Below are positions 1-11,598 of a DNA stretch of 64,000 nucleotides, one piece after another (within the stretch, counting starts at the first letter, position 1; the number at the start of each line of letters is the position of its first letter). The translations under genes and the position numbers were made by a program. Below the pieces are notes generated by a model. The model did no database searches. It was not told where the DNA came from and saw only the letters and a list, made by a program, of their open reading frames with translations. The DNA comes from Epiperipatus broadwayi. Its lineage: Eukaryota > Onychophora > Udeonychophora > Euonychophora > Peripatidae. Location: positions 7,111,011 through 7,175,010 of the forward strand of contig JAQFVV010006221.1 of assembly GCA_028023455.1 (NCBI GenBank). The letters run 5' to 3'.

Positions 1-2130
1 GTTTCATAGACAAACATTTGTCATAATAAATGTTGTAGGTTGTAAGAAATGCTGGGAAGCAAAATTATAGTTATAGATCATGTTATATTGTGAAGCAATT
101 AAATTCATACCTAAAGTCAGTCTGTCATATACATTTTAAATTATTCTCCCTTAACTCAACCAAAAGAACTTAGAATATTTTGTATTTGTATTAATTTTAG
201 TTTTTATCAAAACATCCATTAAACTAGAATATCTTTCTCAATAATGAATTACGTTATAATTTTTTTTTTCAAAAATTATATTAAAGATAGTAAAAATAAT
301 TTGTCTATGTCTATAATAAATATCAAAATAAAATAGTCTTTTTGATTTGTTCCTTTTTGTTGTATTGTTGACTGATTCAGTTACAGAAGTTGGCATATTT
401 TGAGTACTGTTTTAAGTCTTGTTATACTTGGAGAGTTTTTATGAAGAATATAAAAAAGATAGAAGTGTTAGATAAGGATCTTGTAACAGTTAACATATTT
501 TATTTAAGGATAGTATATTATATGAGACACCATCTTTAAAAATTCTTGTAGAGGGATTTTATTCATCTCTGCTCCAAAAACCAATTCAAAATTATTGTAG
601 TATTTATATTTTGAGGTAAGGATTTTTTGCTGTTTGTTTAATTTTCTGAGAATGAAAAGAATAACTATGCTAACAATAAACTTACCTTGTTCTGTCAAAT
701 CTGTGTTGTGTATTACACTTGTCGGATTAATAATTTGATACCATATGGCTTTATTAATAATAAAAATATATCCGGTATATGGAAAAATTGTCTAGTAATA
801 AATAATTTAGGTCTTCAAGAGGTTTGTAGGTGTCTAATTTTATTTAGGAATCAAAAACAATAATATTCATTATTTTTGTCTACCTTTCATAATTTCTCTT
901 ATGAGTTTGACAATAGTATTATATTCTTAAGAGTGGAGTTCAAATTCTCCTGATCTTATCTCATAGAAATTAATGCAATATATTGTTGACCTTGAGTTTT
1001 TCAATACATAATGCTATCTATGTTTACTCAGAAAATATTTTTCTCCATAACATTAAAATCTTCAACTGATTTATTTATTGTAGTCACAATTCTGTTCATT
1101 ATCAGGTTTTTCAGTTCTGCTTTGTTATTAGAGCCTGAGTACTTTGTATGCGATCACTTTATAAATAAAATTTCATTTATTATTGCTGTATACCATACTA
1201 ATGTGGTGGATATTCATTTTTTTACATTAATTTGTTAGTCTTAAGGTAATTATTATAGTCAAATTTTTTGCATTAATAGATTTTTTAAAAGTAATTTCAC
1301 ACAATTAATATAGATTTATTGGACAAATATATTTAAGAATTGTATTAATTTGTATTATATAATTGATTTCAAATATATTATGTCAGGTTTTTTAAATATA
1401 GTTTTAAGTAAGAAGTTTTTATTTAAAGACTTATGACTTTGTAAATTGTACATGTTAGTTTTTGATTTGGTTATGAATTTGGAAAAATCTTTTTATATTT
1501 TTCAGGGGTAAAGCCTATGTCTTCTTCATATTATTATTATTGCTACAAAAATGTTATTCATAACATTAAAAGACTTAAGACTTTTTTTTAAAATCACTTT
1601 TAAATAATTATAATTTAGTGAGTATTATTGCAATGAATTGGAGAAAATTTTTTTTGGTTCAACATTGTGACTTATGTATTTTGGAGAAATTAAACTGTTT
1701 ATTGATAAAATCTAATATAGTTTTCTTAGGTAATGCCGAAGTATTTCTTGAATAAGCAGTTGTTTTATTTTTTGGTAGTTTTTTTTTTTTTAAAAAAAAA
1801 AAACAGTATTATCTTTAGTATGGAGATTTTTGTGGAAATCATTTCTTTATAAGCTTAAAATATATTATTTATAGTCTTATATATGAGTTTCATGGCACAC
1901 AACATAGTAGTGTATATATATAAAGTTGAAAGGAAAAGTATAAATAGACACAGACAATTTTTTATAGATATGTTTTACAATACCCTAGAATAAAAGTAAA
2001 GAGTAAATAATTTTGAATTTAATTTTTTTATTATAAATTAAACATTAAAAAAACTAATTAATATTTTATTAATTCTGATTTTGATATTAAAACAAGCATG
2101 TTTTTATGTTACAATAGATATCCTGATAAT
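1..2130. other. AT-rich non-coding stretch, no gene seen
   Basis: I see no exon-like composition, conserved protein or transposon ends here. The only open frames are short and of low-complexity composition. A run of T (about 1779-1791) directly followed by a run of A (1792-1803) forms a perfect A/T snapback. It is probably intron or intergenic DNA. Confidence 0.6.
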
Positions 2131-2131
2131 T

Positions 2132-2252
2132 ATAAAATTCCACTATCTATTTTAAAAATCTTTTTTTAAGTAAAGTTTGTATAACATTTGATAAAATTCT
2201 ACTATCTATTTTAGAAAGCTTTTTTTAAGTAGTGCTTGTATAACATATTTTG
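2132..2252. repeat. Two-copy tandem duplication, ~60-bp unit
   Basis: The block beginning ATAAAATTCCACTATCTATT at 2132 recurs at 2191 with few substitutions. The shared blocks include a T-run followed by AAGTA and a TTGTATAACAT segment. This is a local duplication with no sign of coding. Confidence 0.8.
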
Positions 2253-2379
2253 ATAAAAATTCTACAAACTGGTTTTTTAAAGGATTAAAGTGAATTGAAA
2301 TGTAAATAACTTTTTTCAATCAAGATAGGAAAAAACATTTTTAACTTTTTTTTTCTCTTACCCTCTAATATAAAAGGAA

Positions 2380-2730
2380 GTAGTTTTTAAATGGTTCTAG
2401 GTAATACTCCAGAATTCCAAGGGTTGGCTGATTATGACAAACTACTATAAACATTAAATTGAAGGCAAAGAAGGCAGGTCCAGCAGCAGCTGCTCTATAA
2501 TTCACTACAGTGAAGTTTGAATTCACATGGAGGAAACTTCCAGTATTCCATAGCCATAATGTGGACCAAAACAACTAACTTGCCTGAAGTCTATCCAATC
2601 CTAGACTAAAGGGGCCAAATGAAGGTTAACAGTTCCTGAAGATGACTATAAGTCAGTATACTATTTTAAAAGAGACCAGCTCACTAAGAGGACCCATCAT
2701 CTTGCTGATGAATGAGTTATATATAGGCTG
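2380..2730. other. GC-enriched patch of unknown origin
   Basis: This patch is clearly less AT-rich than its surroundings. The minus strand has a 69-codon frame at 2365-2574 containing an Ala run, but I do not recognise it and see no convincing splice sites. It could be an old repeat, a transcript-derived pseudogene or a non-coding exon. Confidence 0.3.
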
Positions 2731-3182
2731 ATTTATCTATATGCAGAGAACCACAGATAAATTTGTAGCATCATATATAAATATAAAGTGCAGCTGGTGA
2801 GCAGTATTATATATATGGAGAATATTTTAAATAATTTCTTGAGTGAAAATGACATGTAAAATCTATAATTTAACGATACAAGTAAATAATTTTTGTTTGA
2901 GTTAAGTCTAAAATCAAGAATTAATTCATAAATGATTTTGAAAGAAAAAGTAATCTCCAAAGGCATTTCTAGATTAGAAAACAAAGAAACTTGCTGGAGT
3001 ACTTTTTTTAAAGATATTTATAATTAGTCAACAGTAACCTGGCAAAGATTGATATTACTTTTTTTAAAAAAAAAGAGAAGAAAAAAGAGAAAAATTTTTA
3101 CTATTAAAATAACAAATGGATTTTTATATACTTTCAACAAGAAATTAAATGGGAAAAAATATTTTTAATAATTTTTTTATTT

Positions 3183-3750
3183 TGACAATTTAAAATGTAT
3201 GATATAAATATCAGTGTGTGTACACATTTCCATACATACTTATATATGTTAAATTAGTCGTACATATTGTAAAAAATGACTTTCACTTATAGGTGTATGA
3301 CAATTCAAATACATTAAAAAATTGTTATATTGTACTTCTGTATGCTGATATGTATGTGTATTATGTAAACTCATTATGAGGTATTATAAATCACAATGTG
3401 ATAGCTCATTTTTTATTTTATGACAATTCAAATATGTTCATAAAGTATACTGCACATCTGTGTCCATATATCAATGCATGTTAGGTAGACGCATATTTAA
3501 AACATTAATCATTTTTTCATTATTATATGACAATTCAAATATGTTGCTAAGTTATACTACACATCTGTGTGCATATATCAATGCATGTCAGGTAGACATG
3601 TATATAGAAATTAATATTTTTTATATTATTATATGACAATTTATATGTTCATTTTATATTATACTAACATCTGTGTACTGGTATATAGGTGTTTTATGTA
3701 AAATTATTAGAATATATATTTAAATCACGATGTGATAGTATATATTTTTT
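3183..3750. repeat. Minisatellite, about five copies of 106-123 bp
   Basis: The anchor TGACAATT recurs near 3183, 3298, 3421, 3528 and 3634. Each copy is followed by a shared block with CATCTGTGT and a TATATCAATGCATG-like core. Copies 3 and 4 are closest to each other and the outer copies are more diverged. An associated palindromic motif, AAATCACAATGTGATAG, appears near 3388 and again in altered form near 3721. Confidence 0.8.
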
Positions 3751-6700
3751 GTAAGTTAGTCAAAATCAGAAGGCTTAATTTATACATATATAGCCATATT
3801 CTGAAGACCTTAATTTCTTTTTTTTAATTGTTATTAATAAACTGATATTTCTTTGTTTAAATTATTGCAATGAACTTAATCCTAAATAGTTTATATTATA
3901 TCTTGTTCGCACTAACAGTTAGAGAGCTTGTATTCTCTGAGCTAGATTCATGCATAATGGTCTGTTATATAAAAGGGGATTATTTTAGTGTTTATGGGCA
4001 TCCATGTTGATGATGATGATCCTGGATTGATGCAATGGGGATATCCTTTAAAGTCCAGACACTACATTTTATTTAGTTTAGTATTTATTTAGAAATTAGG
4101 TTTATAGTTGGCCAGTACATTAATGATATTAAATGGCTAGAGCATTGTTGATGATTAGCATCTTTTAATATCCCAGCATTATTGTTTTTATTGTTATATA
4201 TTCTGATGGATTAGCATTTAAGTTTGTGCATTCAAATTAATGTGTTAAATAAACCGTCCCAAGCTGGCAAGGGCTAAATAATTAGCCTGGTCTATAGTAG
4301 ACCCATTTCAAATCCAGTCACAAGATTGACTTGATTTTGTTGTTGATTGACTAATACTTTTCTGTAATACTGGTGAACTTATAGTTAACATATTTACATT
4401 TAATGTAGTTAGCTGTGCTGATCTCATAGAGTGATCTCTCATGCTCATTATTTTTATATTACTTATATATTAAATTTTTTCCTTAATATTTTAAAATTTG
4501 CATTATTTTTATTTTAGGGATGATGATGGGTTCCCATAGCCTCATAATTATGCCCTAGTTTGGTGTACTGTTACAAATAGTTACCCAATTGTGGGACATT
4601 TATAATCTCAGATCTCTTTGTATTAACCCTTTATTTTCCTTACTGTTACAATATACACACTCATATATATACATACTTTATTGAAAAAAGCATACCACTA
4701 GAAATTACTATATGTAACAAGATAACAATGATGACTATCAGTAATATATATTTTTTTGTTTATTTATATCTATTAGCATATTAAGTGCATGTTAAATATA
4801 TATATCTTTGTAAATAAATGTATATACATCTCAATATGGTTATGGTGTGCAATGAATTTAGGATTCCTCTTTCCATTTTTAAAGCTGTGTATTTCAAAAA
4901 ATCTTCCAGTCTATTTGGATGAAATATTTTATCGTCTGATTTTTCTAAGGTATTTTTAAAATCTGTATTAGATTTTTTTTTCTCTAATGATGAATTTTAA
5001 ATTTCATCAGCTATAAAGATATCTGGAAATCTTTTTTTTCCAATTTTTAGTTTCCTTCAATCTTTTTTATTTTAATATTTTTTTTGTCTGAGTAACAAAG
5101 TTTGCTTTCATTTACTTTCTAATCTTTTTTTTTCACAATGTTTAAATGAAGGAATATTTATTTAAATGGATTTTTTTTTTATCTTCAATAAAAATTTTCC
5201 GAGTTTTATAAATACAAATCTTTGAAGTGCTTTCATTTGATGGTGACAACATAATGCTTCAAATTTACCTTTATTAACTGCATCACTTTAATTTTTTAAA
5301 ATAGTTTCACTGACTTTGTAAAATCTTTCTATTCATTTTTGTTAATTCTTTTAACATTTGTCTACTTATTAATTCTTTTAAGGAAAATCTGTTATATATG
5401 CAAATTTATTTAGATTATCAAAATTATAGCTAAACATATATAGTAATAAAACTGGAATTATATACATATATCCATGATATTTACATATAGTAATATCAAA
5501 TAATATAAATAAACATTCCATATTTAGTTGTTGGTTAATTAAAATTGTATATAAACTAATTAGCTTTACAAAATAATAAAAAGATCATCATGTACAATGA
5601 TAGCATTTAGATGCCTAATAATATACTTTTAGAGCATTACTCCAATATTAATCTCAAAGCAAAGTGAAGCAAAAGCTTGAATCATAGTATTAAGTATTTT
5701 TATATGCCTCACTTCAATTTAAAAGAAAGTGATATTGTTTAATGATAAGTTCAATGGAGCATGCATTTTTTATCATGACCAATATAAATTTCAGTATTTT
5801 TTTTTTATCATATTTATATCTCAAAAGTTTAATAATATGAACATTATTTAAATATTATTCAATATTTTTGATTTGTACAGTATAATTTTTAATTGCTACT
5901 AAAACCTTGCTTAGTTATTGATAGTTACTTTTATTATCTTATTAATTTTATTATTTACTTAAGCATCTAAATATTTAAATGCTCTAAAATGTTTTCACAA
6001 ATTTTATGAGGAAATGTTTTCTTAAAATATTTTTGCAATTATGAAAATTTTGATACCAAGCATTTAAAAATCACTGAAAATATTATAAAGCAACAATAGC
6101 TAAAAAAAATTAGTTTTTTAAAACTATAGTGAAAGATAAAACCATTATTAATAGTAAAAATCTTAAAGCTATTTTGAGGCTTATTTTTGAGATAATACTT
6201 GATAACTGTAAGAGTATGATGCTTCTTTTATTAATGGTGAAGACCGTAAAAGCTATATTATATTATAGTTAATTTTATTTTAAGGACAACTCATTGATTC
6301 TTATTTAATTAACTCATATGAAACTGGAAACTTTATCCACTGGATAATTACTAATATATTAAAACAATATGTAATTTAGTTTTTTCAAGATGCTCCTATA
6401 TAATATTTCTGATATAGAATGTTAAAATGAATAACCATGAAATATTTTTAAATATTTGGCTTCAAAATAATTTATTTTGTCACATTTAAACTATTTTATT
6501 AATTTTTTACTTTTTAAAAGAATGATAATAGGAACTTTATCTTTAATGAAATAATAGAATATTTTTTCATCTGTTTTATTTCAATTTTGATTATTTTAGA
6601 CTCATATTTAGTGGCTATTGTAGTTCATTTACATTACCATATTCATTTAACTGTTGTTGAAATATTCATTTTTCTATATTTAATCATTAGTTTTAAACAG

Positions 6701-8137
6701 TGTAGCAGTATACAAATGAAAGAAAAAATGTGATAAAGTATTAAAGTTGATAAATAATTATAAAACTTAAACATTTAAACTATAAAATCTATGATATACA
6801 AATATTACAAGAAAAAACTGGTTGTATTTACAGCTAATATGTATGTCTAAGTGCACTGGAATGCAATTAATGGTAAAGCCAAGATGCAATGTAATATTAA
6901 ATGAATCAGGGCTTTATCTTTATATTCGCATGTGGCAAGTAACTTTTTAACAGGAGTTGGCATTTAGAAAACTGTTTGATTGATAACTAGTAATTGATTA
7001 TTGAAATCATAAATTATCTCCTTTCTAAATAATTCTTGAAAATATTTTTTAAATGCTAGGCTTCCCAACTGTTAAACATAGACATCAAAAATGTTGCTAA
7101 TCAAACTAGATTTTCCAGGAATGCTGAAATGTTTTCAATAATTTTAACATGTATTTTGGTTCAACAAATCTGTTGATTTTGATATTGAATAATTTTCTTA
7201 GTCTTGTATGTGCATTTTCTACTGTGACTTTCTGACAGGTTTTTTTTTTTTACAAATTTTCTGAAGTTTTTGAATTACATTTAACTGACTCATGAAATCT
7301 GAGCCTGTGGAGAACACAAAAAAGAATGACTCATTTAGTTGTTAGTTATCAATTTCCAATTATAATTTTAATTCATACAAATATAGCTAATCAATCTTTG
7401 TTAACAATCAGAATTATTGTTCAGCATTTTTCAATAAAAGAAATATAACTTAATTTTGCCTTTTTTTTTTTATTCAAGTAAATATAGTATGTATAACCAA
7501 CTTTTTCTTGACATTACTCTTCAACATATCAATTAAAAATATTCATTATCTTACTGTTCTATTTCAAGTGCCCATTTCCAAAAAAAATCATGATGTCTAT
7601 TATTTTACCTCCTGCCTGTATTTTTTTTTGTTAATCCCAATGCATACCTTTATAATTGGCTTTGCTTTATTTTAAAGCAATTTGTTTTTAATGAAATAAA
7701 TCAAGAATGTTAATCATCATATTGTTTTATTTTTGACTTTACTGTCTGTCATAACTTTGTGATTTTTATTATTTTATTTATTTACCCTTTTCATCTTAAT
7801 CTCCATTTCACATATTAGTAAATCACACCTCTCTCCCAATCTTCTTTTGTCAATTTGTTGTCCAAAATCATTTTTCAAATAATTTCCTCTCTTTTAAGAA
7901 CACACATCCCATAATTTATATTTTTATTTACACATTCCTTTTTTATTTTCTATGGCATTTTACTTATTCTATTCCTAATTTTTAAAGATCATGCTCTTGC
8001 ATTTTTCTTAAACAATAGTTACTTAATCCATTATTATATATGTTTTTAGTTTTAATATTTTTTTTATGTGTGTGTTTATACAACCTCAGTATATTTTTAC
8101 ACTTTAAATTTTTTATACTTAAAGATTAATGTGAGTA
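3751..8137. other. AT-rich stretch, no gene seen
   Basis: This stretch is long and T-rich, with many homopolymer runs. The minus strand at about 4850-5060 gives some longer readable peptide, but I could not assign it to a family. No transposon termini, RNA gene or exon could be supported. Confidence 0.5.
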
Positions 8138-9149
8138 CCAAGACTGATTATGGATAAATTCCGGACATTATGGTTGGCAGCCATTTTTTATTATGCATTT
8201 TCAGGAGCATAGTTAACCTGAAGGCATAACGAATATGTTTTACTTTTTAATATTAACAAATATCAATAATTCAATTATAAATTCCTGTTAAGTGTAATAA
8301 ATATCAATAAATGTATTGTAAATTTTATTCACAACATGTAATTCACTTTCACAGCAGTTGTTATTCAATAGCTTGTGCAGAGAAATCAGCAAGTGCTTTA
8401 TAATAATTGTTCTAAGGAGAACAGCTTCTATTCTTATGGATATTATTAAAGAAAATGTGGCTAATGGATCTACAATTTATTTGAATTGTGAAAGCATATA
8501 AAACAGATTATTTATGCCATTCTGCTTTTGAATATTTTATAAGTCAATCATCGATATAACTTCATGGATCCAATTGTGAAAGCATATAAAACAGATTATT
8601 TATGCCATTCTGGTTTTGAACATTTTATGAGTCAATCATCGATATAACTTCATGGATCCATGTTCAGGTGTGCATATACAAAACATCAAAAGACTATGGG
8701 TTCTAGACAAATGGTGGAATAAGAAGCATCAGGGAATCACATGATAACATCCAGTCCTATTTATCAGAATTTGTGTGACAATGCATGCACAAAGAAGATA
8801 AATTTGTGACAATTTTGCAGCCATTACGGATTTCAGATCGTCTACATAAATAACACACATTAGTCACTTTTTATTTTTTTTAAAAATTTCTGTAGCTTGA
8901 ATTATTAAATTTATTTTTTATTTAAAATTTATTGTTGTAAATTTACATTATTTATGTGATATTTATAATACATTTATTACTATTTATTAAAGTTAAACAA
9001 ATTTATAATTGACTTATTGATATTTTTTAATAATAACAAGTACAACATATTCTTTAGGGTTGCAGCATAACTATGACATGAAAATATATAATATAAAAAA
9101 AACATGGTTCCCAACCACAGGGTCCGGAATTATCCATAATCAATGTTGG
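8138..9149. mobile_element. Non-autonomous TIR DNA element
   Basis: The left end (CCAAGACTGATTATGGATAA onward, through TTCCGGACATTATGGTTGG) is matched by the reverse complement of the right end at about 9104-9149. This gives imperfect terminal inverted repeats of roughly 40 bp. No transposase is visible. The flanks do not show a clear target-site duplication, so exact ends and superfamily are unresolved. The interior holds a ~95-bp tandem duplication. Confidence 0.6.
8482..8660. repeat. Two-copy tandem duplication, ~90-bp unit
   Basis: The segment ATTGTGAAAGCATATAAAAC through a CATGGATCCA end occurs twice back to back with about four substitutions. The near-identity suggests a recent duplication inside the older TIR element. 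Confidence 0.9.
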
Positions 9150-9255
9150 AGTTTGAATTCATACTTAAGGACCTGTAATTTTTACCTTCATATTATTATT
9201 ATTAATCTTCAGCATTTTTTCACCCTTTTAAATAAATATGTACATAGAAAAAAAT

Positions 9256-11590
9256 CGTAGTTTTCTATTCTATCGTGTCAGCCGTTTGATGGCGCTATTT
9301 ATATGCAAAAGTACATAAATGTGCTGTTTACATTGTCACCACCTTCTAGGCCTATATATATATACAAAAAGCACAGAAAGAGGCCGGCAGCCACAGATGA
9401 TGACATTCATTTCTATGCTATTAAGCACAGAAAAGATGCCTTTTAGCGGTGGCCAGCCTGTTTTAGTGTTATGCACTTTATCTCAATAATCACAGTTCAA
9501 TGTTCACTACAGTATCGTGTGAGGGTGTCTGGACTTCAGCCTGCCACAACTCTTAAAATATGCATGTCAAAGGAATTAGCTTACAAGTCATTTCACCTAC
9601 TACTACCCCATAACAATTGTCCACCCATTTCCACACTTCCCTACTCAACATGAAACCTTCAAATCAATTCGGAAAGAGTAGGTCCAGACAAGATTTAGAC
9701 AAGCTTCATGAGAACACGTCTGTGACAAATAAAATGGCTGACATGTCAAAATTGGGCCAATTGCCATCCATAGAAGTTGGCCTGCAAGGTGAGAATTTTC
9801 ATTCTACTGGAATAGAATCTTTGTAGTAAGGTAAGTCAGTTGATAAAGTTTTAATTCTTGCAGATGTGAAAAAGGAATACCCCTCTGGCCGACTTGAAGT
9901 TCAAGCGGGTTTTGAAATTTATTGGTAGCATCAAATTGGTCTCGACTAAATTACAGAAATTGATGAAAGAAATCGGAATGAATTATGGTAAGCCTTTGGA
10001 CAAAAAAAAATAAGGATGTATGAGTATGAAATTTCTCGTTCTATCCAGAGAAACCAAAAGTAATTGTACAAATACTGAATACATTGATTAATTAATCTTG
10101 AAATACCCCACCAAAAAGGCATAATAAAAAAAAAGCTGATCGAATTGGAAATTAATTGTTCTTATTAGGTGTGCCATTAAGATCCATACACATTATCTTT
10201 CAAAGATAACTATTGTAAGAAATTAATCAATATCCAAAAAAATTAATAAATAATTATTTTTTTGTTAACCTTTTCAAAAATGACCCAAAAAAGTAAAAGA
10301 CAGTTCAGTCATTAAAGCATTATCATCATTTTTGGGCCACCATGATGTAGTTATAAAGTTTGTGGAGAAGGATTCCAGGAAGGAAGGTTTTGCCACATGG
10401 AGAATTCTACTAGAATAAAATATTTTCAATAACGTATGTTTCCATAAAATTATTCCAGTAAATGTTATTAAGGAAATTAATGAATTACGTTAACCCATAT
10501 GATTTCTTATTCTTTCACAAAGAACGGGGTGAGCCCGATAACGTTATACACCTGAGTCTCATTTTACGCGATAGATAGGTTTCTCAGAAAACACGCGCAA
10601 ACGAAATCGTGCAAAAATAGACATAACTTACCTTGAAAAGGGGGGGGGATATGGATTGTGATTTTTCAAAACTCGCGTAAAAGCAAAGCACCAACGTAAA
10701 ATTTACTTTAAAATTCGTGCAAAAAAAAAAAATAAGGAAATAAAATATGACTAATAAAAAATTTCAAATTTGAAAAAAATTGATACAAGACAAACTTTTT
10801 TTAACTATAATGTTTAATTTTATTCAAAACAATATATTTTTATGCATAATTTACAGTAATTTATATTTTTTTATACACGTTTTAATTATTATCGCTATTT
10901 GCCGGTAAAAAGGTTCGTTTGCAAACTGATAAAAAAATCAGATTCTTCACAAGATGAAATACAACTAGCGCCAACATCATTCTCATGTTGTGTTAATTAA
11001 TGGTTTTTTGGTGACAACATAATTAGTAATTAATCTAACAACTAAAAATTAAATTCTTATTTTTGTCTTTAATTTTCAATTTTAATTGTGCCCACTGCTA
11101 TTACTCTTCTTTTAAAAATAAACTTGCAGACACTAAATGATTAATAATTGATTAAACGTTTTTTTTTAAAAAGCAAAAACAGAAAGTGATTTAAAATGCA
11201 AAATTAACACGCACAATGTTTGAACAAATTTACATTATAATCTTGTAAAATTTAATGTGTGTGTGCATAAAATGTGGAAATCATGATTTTAATTTCATTA
11301 TTGCATAAAATCTTACTATTATAAAGCACTGAAAATATTGAAATTGCTAAGTTGAAAGTCTAATTTCAATAATGTGCTATTACGTTCAATATAACTAACG
11401 TGAGTGCGGAAAAATTTATTATTTAAAGTAATAGCGCATTATCGGATTTTGACTTCCGGTGAAACATGAATCGCGTAACTTCAAATCGTGTTAAATAAGT
11501 CCGCGTAAAAAGAGACCCAGGTGTATGTATCTATTTTTTGCTTAGCATCAACACCATCAAGCGGCTGACATGATAGAATAGACAAGTACC
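9256..11590. mobile_element. TIR DNA transposon, 8-bp TSD (family copy 1)
   Basis: The left end includes TCTATTCTATCGTGTCAGCC followed by GTTTGATGG. The reverse complement of the right end reads TCTATTCTATCATGTCAGCC followed by GCTTGATGG. The element is flanked by AAAAAAAT at 9248-9255 and 11591-11598, a perfect 8-bp duplication. The same TIR core and TSD length occur at 20208-21570 and 54309-56097. No transposase is recognised. Two overlapping short frames at 9471-9826 (60 and 69 codons) have more balanced composition than their surroundings and could be remnants of something coding, but I do not recognise them. A second TIR element is nested at 10549-11523. The superfamily is uncertain; Merlin, Sola1, P and hAT-like groups all make about 8-bp duplications. 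Confidence 0.85.
10549..11523. mobile_element. Nested TIR element with TA target duplication
   Basis: The left end CACCTGAGTCTCATTTTACG pairs with the right end, which ends AGAGACCCAGGTG. Both ends have a CGCGTAAAA-type subterminal motif, and TA dinucleotides lie immediately outside (10547-10548 and 11524-11525). A TA duplication suits a Tc1/mariner-type MITE. CGCGTAAAA or CGCGCAAA motifs recur inside. There is no transposase. It sits wholly within the larger 9256-11590 element, so it inserted later. Confidence 0.75.
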
Positions 11591-11598
11591 AAAAAAAT

